From the NCBI GenBank assembly GCA_025655635.1, contig JAHXIM010000380.1:1-5557 (forward strand): a stretch of 5,557 bases of DNA. The letters run 5' to 3'. Positions within the stretch are counted from its first letter, which is position 1, and each line of letters begins with the position of its first letter. The notes beneath the pieces are model-generated. The model had not been told where the DNA came from, made no database searches, and worked only from the letters and a program-made list of their open reading frames with translations. Both the position numbers and the translations under genes were made by a program. Below, one piece after another: positions 1-5,544 of this stretch. Source of the DNA: a gamma proteobacterium symbiont of Lucinoma myriamae (GTDB lineage Bacteria > Pseudomonadota > Gammaproteobacteria > GRL18).

Positions 1-86
1 AAAATGGTTGGATACAATTTACATAACGGTGATCCTCCTACAGGGGACTTACACCCCATTAGTTTATGCCCATGACGGGCGTACAC
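1..86 (-). mobile_element. Group II intron, 5' end (partial, runs off the left edge)
   Basis: Read on the minus strand, the segment starting at 86 begins GTGTACGCCC, which resembles the GUGYG start of bacterial group II introns. It continues with a GCCC/GGGC hairpin (68-80) and then GGGG-TGTAAGT-CCCC (43-57), similar to the early domain I stretch with the GGGUGnAAGUCCC pattern. It then runs towards GTAGGAGGATCACC. The adjoining plus-strand FimX-like reading frame is open from 87 rightwards but meets stops at 24, 30 and 60 inside this segment, as expected if foreign DNA begins at 86. The intron body and any reverse transcriptase (normally in domain IV) would lie left of the window. The identification rests on my recall of intron 5' ends, not on a search. 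The exact boundary could be off by a few bases. Confidence 0.68.
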
Positions 87-1238
87 AATAACAATAATTC
101 CTACATACTATTTATTACTCTGGACAAGTTCATAGCCATTAAAGACAAATTAGGTGACATTAATAGTGATCAGTTCATCGTTGATATTGCCAATCTGCTA
201 AAAAATACGATAACTGATGACACCTCTCTGGCGCGTTTTGAATCATATCGATTTAGTGCTATTGTCAACACAGATGATGAAAAACAGGCATTACAAATAG
301 CAGAAAACATATGCAAAATAGTCTCTGATCATATTGCTGATGTTAGTAATAAAAGCATCACAACAACTTGCAGCATAGGGGTATCAATAATAGATTCATC
401 CAGTAATGGTGCACAAAGTATTCTTACTGATGTCCGTAAAGCATGCGTTATAGCCAGTGAAATGAACAATCAGCAACTTGCTAAGTATTGGAGCAATGAA
501 GTCAACAATGCCATAAAGCAAAAACGGATGTTTCTTGTTTTTCAGCCCTTTGTTAGTTTATTAGGCGAAGGCAGTGAAAATTTTGAGATTTTTATTCGCT
601 TACGCAATGAGCAGGGAGATACTATTCTTCCAAATGAATTTTTAACTCCCTTAGAAACATCAAGTGACTCACTTCATATTGATCGATGGGTCATTGCTGA
701 AGCAATACAAACACTTGCAGAACGACTCAAAGCAGGACATAAAAACCGTTTTATCATTAAGCTTACCAGTGCATCACTCAATGACGATAAATTTATCTCC
801 TGGGTCAAACATAATCTCGAACGTTTCCAGGTGGATGCTGAGTCCGTGATATTCCAGATTAAAGCCCATCAGGCTGCAGAGAACCTTCGTCAAACTCAAC
901 AAATATCCAAACAATTACACAAACTGGGATGTAAATTTTCTTTTGAACACTTTGGTAAAGAACAAAATGCATTTGCATTGCTCAAGCATATTAAAGCAGA
1001 TTTTCTCAAATTAGATGGTGAACTGGTGAAAAACATTTCAACCAATGCTGATAAACTCACTGAATTAACTCTGACCTGTGCTCAGGCAAATCAATTAGAT
1101 GTTAAAACCATTGTTCCTTTTGTGGAAGAAGCAGGTTCTTTATCCGTCATCTGGCAATCAGGCGCAGAATATATTTAGGGGCACTTCTTGCAGTAAGCCA
1201 GTGAGTCAATGGACTTTGACTTTTCCAGCTTCTCTTAA
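87..1238 (+). pseudogene. FimX-like degenerate GGDEF/EAL protein, 3' part, disrupted
   Basis: This is the C-terminal part of a GGDEF-EAL protein resembling Pseudomonas FimX, a c-di-GMP effector for type IV pilus function. The GGDEF half (about 87-530) keeps the fold pattern (ILFITLDKF, TTTCSIGVSII), but the signature is FESYRF instead of GGDEF. The EAL half (about 530-1238) has FEIFIRL in place of the EAL motif and EHFG in place of DDFG. It is therefore probably non-catalytic. FimX-like features are ILPNEFL, IDRWVI, LTSASL, LKLDGEL and IVPFVE. The 5' part (usually REC/PAS plus the start of GGDEF) is missing because an antisense intron ends at 86. An ATG at 66 is intron-derived and is not the true start. 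After AEYI the frame meets TAG (1176), reads GHFLQ, meets TAA (1194), then reads ASESMDFDFSSFS and stops at 1236-1238. That matches the family ending YIQG(Y/F)-LQxxSExMDYDFSS, so both stops are nonsense changes. The readable ORF ends at 1178. Confidence 0.82.
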
Positions 1239-1252
1239 ACAAGCATTTGTTT
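1237..1252. terminator. Possible weak bidirectional terminator hairpin
   Basis: AAACAA (1237-1242) and TTGTTT (1247-1252) form a 6-bp stem with loop GCAT. It sits exactly between the ancestral stop of the fimX-like gene (1236-1238) and the parC stop (1252-1254), where two convergent genes meet. A pyrimidine-rich run (CTCTCTTTTTCTCC) follows on the plus strand. The stem is AT-rich and short, so the call is tentative. Confidence 0.3.
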
Positions 1253-3513
1253 TAGCTCTCTTTTTCTCCAACATACATGTCATCTACCTTCTGAAGCCCT
1301 CTGGGAAGTTTGTTGCCGCGTCGGCCACGCTCGTGTATATAATTTTCCAAATCAGCTACTTTTAATGTCAGATGACGTTTACCTGAAATAATTGTCAGTT
1401 TTTCTCCTTCCGTCAAGATCCTGATATGCTCGATAAATTCTTCACGCTCAGCCACCCGTGACGCTGGAATAGAAATAATTTTTATCCCCTTGCCTTTTGC
1501 CAGCACCGGTAATTCTGATAATGAATGGATTAATAAGCGTCCTTCATTGCTTACCGCAACGACTTTATCGGTTTCCATATTAGTGACAGGGATGGGCTCC
1601 ATGACTTTAGCACCGGCAGGTACCTTAATCATAGGTTTGCCTTTTTTATTCTTAGTAAACATATCACTGAGTTTCGCAATAAAGCCATAACCGGCATCAG
1701 TACTGAACAAATAGTGTTGTTCCTCATCAGCTGACATTAACACACAAATAAATGACACATTACCTGCCGGAGTAATTCGGCCGGTTAATGGCTCACCCTG
1801 ACCTCTTGCTGATGGTAAAGTATGACCAGGCAATGAATAACTTCTGCCTGAACTATCTAAAATAGCAACTTGTTGATTAGTTTTTCCCTGAGTACTGGTT
1901 TTGTAAGCATCACCAGCCTTATAGTTAAGAGCGGCAGCATCCGTATCATGCCCTTTAGCTGCTCGAATCCAGCCTTTCTCAGACAAAACTACCGTAATAG
2001 GATCAGCGCCAAGCAAATCAGTCTCATCCATCGCCCTGGCAACTTCACGGGAAACTAAAGGTGAACGTCTATTATCACCATGTTTTTTAACCGCTGCTTT
2101 AAGCTCTTTCTTTATTAATGTTTTCATCCGCTGGCGTGAGCCCAGAGTTTTTGTCAGCCAGTCTTTCTCTGTCTGTAATTCTTCCTGCTCGGCACGGATC
2201 CTCATTTCTTCGAGTTTGGCCAGATTACGTAACTTCAGATTTAGAACCGCTTCTGCCTGAATATCGCTTAATAAGAAGCGTTCCATTAATACTGGTTTAG
2301 GCTTATCTTCCGTACGAATAATATGGATCACTTCATCAATATTTAAAAAAGCAATCAAAAAACCATCGAGTAAGTGCAGACGTTCATTTACCTTATCCAG
2401 ATGATATTGTAAACGTCGGCGCACTGTTTCAAAACGGTACATTAGCCACTCTTCAAGAATTGTTTTTAAATTCTTTACTTGCGGACGACCATTCAGGCCA
2501 ATCATATTCATATTGACGCGATAGGTTTTTTCTAAATCCGTGGTGGCAAAGAGATGCTGTAGAAGTTGTTCGACATCTATCCGATTAGAACGAGGCACTA
2601 TAATTAATCGGGTTGGATTTTCATGATCGGATTCATCTCTAAGATCAGACACCATGGGTAATTTTTTTGCCTGCATTTGCGCAGCAATTTGTTCCAGTAC
2701 TTTACTGCCCGAAGTCTGATGCGGTAACGCCGTAATAACGATATCACTGCCTTCTTTTTCAAAACAGGCTCTCATACGGATAGAACCATTACCCGTTTGA
2801 TAAATTTTAAAAATATCCTCTCTGGGGGTGATAATTTCTGCATCCGTTGGGTAATCAGGACCTTTGATATGCTCAAAGAGTTGTTCAATACTTGCTGTTG
2901 GTGATTCCAGTAATAAAATACAGGCATCGATGACTTCATTGAGATTATGAGCGGGGATATCAGTTGCCATTCCAACCGCAATACCAGTCGTACCATTTAA
3001 TAAAATATGCGGTACTTGGGCAGGTAAAAATCTGGGTTCGTCTAAAGTACCATCAAAATTAGGTTCCCAGTCAACAGTTCCCTGTCCCAGCTCATCTAAT
3101 AAAACCTCTGAAAATACCGATAATTTTGATTCTGTATAACGCATGGCAGCAAAGGATTTGGGATCATCAAGCGATCCCCAGTTACCCTGACCATCAACTA
3201 AAGGATAACGATAGGTAAAAGGCTGAGCCATAAGTACCATTGCTTCATAACAGGCACTATCACCATGCGGGTGGTATTTACCCAGCACATCACCCACAGT
3301 TCTGGCTGACTTTTTATGTTTAGCAGTCGCTTTCAGGCCCAGTTCAGACATTGCATAAATAATACGTCTTTGTACTGGTTTTAAGCCATCACCAATATGA
3401 GGCAAGGCTCGATCAAGAATGACATACATGGAGTAATCCAGATATGCCTGTTCAGTAAATGTTTTAATAGGCAGCGATTCAACGCCGTCATCCTGGAAAA
3501 TCGTTTCAGACAT
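1252..3513 (-). CDS. parC: DNA topoisomerase IV subunit A
   Basis: ParC is the DNA-cleaving subunit of topoisomerase IV. With ParE it decatenates daughter chromosomes and relaxes supercoils in the cytoplasm. The protein is 753 residues, the same as E. coli ParC within one or two. It has the winged-helix breakage-reunion domain with GDGLKPVQRR (41-50), the quinolone-determining stretch KYHPHGDSACYEAMV (79-93), and AAMRYTESK with the expected active-site Tyr126 (E. coli Tyr120). A tower/coiled-coil region follows (about 340-490), then a C-terminal beta-pinwheel domain (about 500-740). Residues matching E. coli Ser80 and Glu84 are Ser86 and Glu90, the quinolone-susceptible state at those sites. 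The match to ParC rather than GyrA rests on length, the N-terminal MSETIFQDDGVESLPIKTF pattern and SACYEAMV. The ATG at 3513 has AGGT just upstream. I see no frameshift or internal stop. parE is not in the window. The gene ends 13 bp from the convergent fimX-like remnant. Confidence 0.97.
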   Translation of the reverse strand: MSETIFQDDGVESLPIKTFTEQAYLDYSMYVILDRALPHIGDGLKPVQRRIIYAMSELGLKATAKHKKSARTVGDVLGKYHPHGDSACYEAMVLMAQPFTYRYPLVDGQGNWGSLDDPKSFAAMRYTESKLSVFSEVLLDELGQGTVDWEPNFDGTLDEPRFLPAQVPHILLNGTTGIAVGMATDIPAHNLNEVIDACILLLESPTASIEQLFEHIKGPDYPTDAEIITPREDIFKIYQTGNGSIRMRACFEKEGSDIVITALPHQTSGSKVLEQIAAQMQAKKLPMVSDLRDESDHENPTRLIIVPRSNRIDVEQLLQHLFATTDLEKTYRVNMNMIGLNGRPQVKNLKTILEEWLMYRFETVRRRLQYHLDKVNERLHLLDGFLIAFLNIDEVIHIIRTEDKPKPVLMERFLLSDIQAEAVLNLKLRNLAKLEEMRIRAEQEELQTEKDWLTKTLGSRQRMKTLIKKELKAAVKKHGDNRRSPLVSREVARAMDETDLLGADPITVVLSEKGWIRAAKGHDTDAAALNYKAGDAYKTSTQGKTNQQVAILDSSGRSYSLPGHTLPSARGQGEPLTGRITPAGNVSFICVLMSADEEQHYLFSTDAGYGFIAKLSDMFTKNKKGKPMIKVPAGAKVMEPIPVTNMETDKVVAVSNEGRLLIHSLSELPVLAKGKGIKIISIPASRVAEREEFIEHIRILTEGEKLTIISGKRHLTLKVADLENYIHERGRRGNKLPRGLQKVDDMYVGEKES

Positions 3514-3558
3514 AGGACCTAAATTCTTTAATTGATTAGTTATAATAATGTTGACTAG

Positions 3559-3587
3559 ATATTAATGAATAAGACCCGTAAACACAA
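3559..3587 (-). promoter_or_regulatory. Candidate promoter for parC
   Basis: On the minus strand, TTGTGT (3587-3582) and TAATAT (3564-3559) are separated by 17 bases. This is a loose match to sigma-70 -35 and -10 boxes, about 45 bases upstream of the parC ATG. The region is very AT-rich, and another -10-like box (TATAAC) lies closer to the gene, so the choice is uncertain. Confidence 0.3.
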
Positions 3588-3589
3588 GC

Positions 3590-3607
3590 ATTAGACACCT
3601 GTCTAAT
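3590..3607. promoter_or_regulatory. Perfect 18-bp palindrome, likely operator
   Basis: ATTAGACA-CC-TGTCTAAT is a perfect 8-bp inverted repeat around a 2-bp centre. It lies just upstream of the candidate parC -35 box and about 77 bp before the parC ATG. Short, gapped, perfectly symmetric sites with a TAGAC/GTCTA core are typical of dimeric repressors such as the TetR family. No regulator gene is visible in the window. There is no T-run on either side to suggest a terminator. Confidence 0.5.
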
Positions 3608-3654
3608 AAGGAATAAATCTGTATCAAGGGCAGTTTTGTAAAAAGCAGATAACT

Positions 3655-3720
3655 ATTCAGCGTGTATTTCTAAATGATGTTTGTTAAACACAGATCACTT
3701 ATTTTTAATATACGCTGAAT
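3655..3720. repeat. 66-bp element with 13-bp inverted ends
   Basis: ATTCAGCGTGTAT (3655-3667) is matched in reverse complement by ATATACGCTGAAT (3708-3720), with 12 of 13 positions identical. A small hairpin lies inside (TGTTT-GTT-AAACA, 3678-3690). It ends 8 bp before the 3' end of the M23 gene. It could be a small mobile palindromic element (MITE or REP-like) or a long-stem terminator or processing structure for the M23 transcript. No clear target-site duplication flanks it. Confidence 0.5.
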
Positions 3721-3728
3721 GCTTACTA

Positions 3729-4784
3729 TTATTGTAACAAAAATAATAGGGGGCTCAATATCATTCCTGATGTTGTGGGTGGCGTTACAGTAGCCACACC
3801 AGGATTATAGAGGTCGGTATAATTAGCATAGTATTTTGAGCCGTCAGGCCTGACAATCCAGAAATAATCAAAATGTGTATCATACGACCATCGACCACCA
3901 TGTACGACATGCTGCGATAAGGTAACGCCATCCAGATCTTTATATTCGCCATTATTTTTTATAGAAAAATGAATATGAGGTCCGGAAGAGCCTCCACCGT
4001 TGCATAAAGCCTGACCAATGTTATTTGCATAATTAGCCAGAGGAGTATTTCTTGTCACTCTTTGACCGGTTGTTACCCGTACATTATCAAGGTGATAATA
4101 ACTGCTTGACCAGCCGCTGTCGTCAATCACCTCAACAGAGCAGGATGAGTGTTTGATTACTCTCCCGCCGGTTGATGCAGACACCCAATAATTTGAAGTA
4201 TTTTCGCCCCAATTCTGATATACCTTCCAAAAATCCATTGATGAGAAGGGGGGGCCGCCTCCAGTATCGCTGTGAGTACCGCCGGCAGCCCATGATTCCC
4301 CGACAGGAAAGGGAAATTGCAGTAAATTCACTGGTGGATTTGCAACTGATGCTGCAGAAGGATAATCGGCAATTTGTTCGCTGGCTTTTATTAGCGGCTG
4401 CGGAAAAAGCTGGTAATAGACATTACTGAAATCTGCTGACTCATACTGCACAACACCATCCTGCTTCACTAAGACATGAGCCAGAGCCAGCTGAGCAGGA
4501 GACTGTTGTTCTATATTCTGGTAATAGAATTGGGACAACCTGCTTGCCACATCCCTGATTTGTTCAGAAAATCCCGTTTCACTCGACAGATCCCCTAAAG
4601 GATCCTGCAATACAGTCTCATCCCATTGTATAGTGCTCACCAGAGAGGTGTTCATTTCAATCAATGTAATAATAATTTTAGGACTGATACTGGAACGTCC
4701 GCTCCAGTGAGAGATAGTTTCAGAGTATTGTGCCAGATGAGGCGCATTGTTCTCTAAATAGGATTGAATATCAAAGGACAACAT
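3729..4784 (-). CDS. LasA-like M23 family metallopeptidase (readable part; probably a broken gene)
   Basis: This is a zinc endopeptidase of the LasA (staphylolysin) type, which cuts glycine-rich peptides such as peptidoglycan cross-bridges and is normally secreted as a pre-pro-enzyme. Residues 1-150 of this reading look like a propeptide and 155-332 like the catalytic domain. Zinc ligands fit His171 and Asp184 (GGTHSDTGGGPPFSSMDFW) and His272 in GPHIHFS. Catalytic histidines fit His231 (YYHLD) and His270. Cys215 and Cys261 match the first LasA disulfide. The second LasA disulfide is absent. The domain closes with LYNPGV, as in LasA. A PPTTSG linker and a hydrophobic MILSPLLFLLQ tail follow. 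The ATG at 4784 is only the first start after an upstream stop. The same frame upstream encodes a signal peptide (4785-4931), so the natural protein is about 400 residues, close to LasA's 418. As it stands, translation from 4784 would give a leaderless protein. parC lies downstream on the same strand, 215 bp away. Confidence 0.85.
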   Translation of the reverse strand: MLSFDIQSYLENNAPHLAQYSETISHWSGRSSISPKIIITLIEMNTSLVSTIQWDETVLQDPLGDLSSETGFSEQIRDVASRLSQFYYQNIEQQSPAQLALAHVLVKQDGVVQYESADFSNVYYQLFPQPLIKASEQIADYPSAASVANPPVNLLQFPFPVGESWAAGGTHSDTGGGPPFSSMDFWKVYQNWGENTSNYWVSASTGGRVIKHSSCSVEVIDDSGWSSSYYHLDNVRVTTGQRVTRNTPLANYANNIGQALCNGGGSSGPHIHFSIKNNGEYKDLDGVTLSQHVVHGGRWSYDTHFDYFWIVRPDGSKYYANYTDLYNPGVATVTPPTTSGMILSPLLFLLQ

Positions 4785-4931
4785 CTCTTCCGGTGTATAA
4801 ATAAACAGCTCATTTGGAATAGATTCATAATCGCCTGTCTGGGCATTTACTGCCTGCCCGGACAGACACAGCAGAGTAATGATCAGTAATAGGAATTTTT
4901 GAAAAAAATAAGTGTTTTAAAATTTATTCAT
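4785..4931 (-). pseudogene. Signal-peptide-coding 5' end of the M23 gene, split off by a TAA at codon 5
   Basis: In the same frame as the M23 ORF, ATG at 4931 gives M-N-K-F, then TAA (4919-4917), then NTYFFQKFLLLIITLLCLSG and QAVNA-QTGDYESIPNELF, running unbroken into the protease. This is a classic type I signal peptide: lysines early, a hydrophobic core, and a VNA cleavage site before Gln. No ATG, GTG or TTG occurs between the TAA and the hydrophobic core, so a start after the stop is not available without a rare codon. The simplest reading is a single nonsense change (AAA, CAA or GAA to TAA) in a formerly secreted protease. A sequencing error in this AT-rich stretch is the alternative. The ribosome-binding site before 4931 is poor. 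Confidence 0.65.
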
Positions 4932-5198
4932 TTTATTCTACTGTTTATAGTTTTCTGTTATTAGTCAAGTGAGCAATACTTACTAAATACTGCGATTAAA
5001 CCTATGGTTGGTTATTATATTAAAACAGGAAAAAGCAATTCGGAAATAGCACACAAAACTTGAATTAATAACAAAACCAGTCCCATTATTAATTTATCTC
5101 GGAAAAAACCTGATACCAGACAAGAAGATATGAAAATTCAACTACATCAATATTTACTGTATAATCAGGTTCAATAATATAATATTGAGGGAAATCTC
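4932..5198. other. AT-rich divergent intergenic region
   Basis: These 267 bp separate the divergent M23 gene and the plus-strand secreted-protein gene. I see no RNA gene or credible small ORF. The region must hold both promoters, but only the rightward one is recognisable (around 5137-5165). A minus-strand TATAAA (4949-4944) near the M23 ATG lacks a well-spaced -35. Confidence 0.6.
5137..5165 (+). promoter_or_regulatory. Candidate promoter for the secreted-protein gene at 5199
   Basis: A perfect TATAAT -10 box (5160-5165) has TTCAAC (5137-5142) 17 bases upstream as a weak -35. The predicted leader is about 27 bases, ending in a good ribosome-binding site GAGGGA (5187-5192), 6 bases before the ATG. 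An 8-bp inverted repeat, AACCTGAT (5107-5114) and ATCAGGTT (5164-5171), has its second arm overlapping the -10 box. Confidence 0.45.
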
Positions 5199-5473
5199 AT
5201 GAAAATTAATAAATTACTACTCGCCGGCACAATAACAATGATGACTATAAGCTTAAATGCCAATGCATGGTGGGCTGGTTCCTGGGAAGAAAGGAGCTAC
5301 GATTCAAGTTATGACTCTAATACACCTGCTTCAGAAGACAATAACAATACGTTCTCACAAACTGATTACAATCAGCAGCAATTTGATGCGTATAAAAAGT
5401 ATCAGGATGAGATAAAAGCAATACATAGAGAATATCAGAACCAGGCCAGGGATGCTGATAAAGCTTATCAGGA
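5199..5473 (+). pseudogene. Small secreted protein of unknown function, 3'-truncated by an intron
   Basis: I do not recognise this family. The 91 complete host codons start with a signal peptide (MKINKLLLAGTITMMTISLN, then ANA before cleavage), followed by WWAGSWEE. A Ser/Asp/Asn-rich linker (about 33-55) follows, then a Gln/Lys/Tyr-rich, highly charged segment (about 57-91, YKKYQDEIKAIHREYQNQAR) likely to form a helix or coiled coil. The start is secure: GAGGGA lies 6 bases upstream and a TATAAT box precedes it. The frame stays open to 5549, but everything after 5473 is antisense intron sequence. The last 25 residues of the 116-residue ORF (from ESGSHRF onwards) are therefore an artefact. 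The rest of the gene presumably continues beyond the intron, outside the window. A periplasmic or secreted location is inferred from the signal peptide alone. Confidence 0.72.
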
Positions 5474-5544
5474 ATCGGGTAGCCACAGGTTTCTCTCCTA
5501 CAGCCCCCACACCACCCATCATGCGGGTCCGCAATGGGCGGTTC
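5474..5544 (-). ncRNA. Group II intron domains V and VI
   Basis: Domain V (about 5544-5510) pairs ACCGCCCA (5542-5535) with TGGGTGGT (5518-5511), then has an internal bulge and a short GCG/CGC tip. Domain VI (5508-5477) pairs GGG with CCC, then nine more pairs (5505-5497 with 5489-5481). An unpaired A opposite 5480 lies 7 bases from the 3' end, the expected branch-point position. Several pairs are G-U only if transcribed from the minus strand and would be A-C mismatches on the plus strand, which fixes the orientation. Domain V is more GC-rich than the common GAGCCGUAUGCG type, but resembles the variant I recall as ACCGCC...GGACCCG...GGUGGUGU. Confidence 0.82.

Noticed and set aside
66..86. 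ATG at 66 giving MPMTGVH, which even resembles the LTGxxN motif that begins GGDEF domains
   Set aside because: These codons lie in the putative intron end, follow in-frame stops at 24, 30 and 60, and are too close to ILFITLDKF to be the real GGDEF start. The likeness is coincidental.
1176..1196. Reassigned stop codons (TAG/TAA read as glutamine) explaining the stops in the fimX-like and M23 genes
   Set aside because: parC has a normal length, writes all its glutamines as CAA/CAG, has no internal TAA/TAG, and ends naturally at TAA. Independent nonsense mutations are simpler.
1099..1365. Plus-strand ORF spanning the fimX-like 3' end and the parC 3' end
   Set aside because: It runs out of frame through both genes, and the conserved FimX tail is in a different frame.
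2772..2996. Minus-strand ORF overlapping parC
   Set aside because: It lies entirely within parC in another frame and has no family features. The plus-strand ORFs inside parC and M23 (for example 1490-1690, 1870-2058, 2118-2300, 4172-4429) were rejected for the same reason.
3514..3728. CRISPR array, tRNA or small RNA gene in the parC/M23 gap
   Set aside because: There are no repeated direct units and no cloverleaf. The only structures are the palindrome and the single inverted-repeat element.
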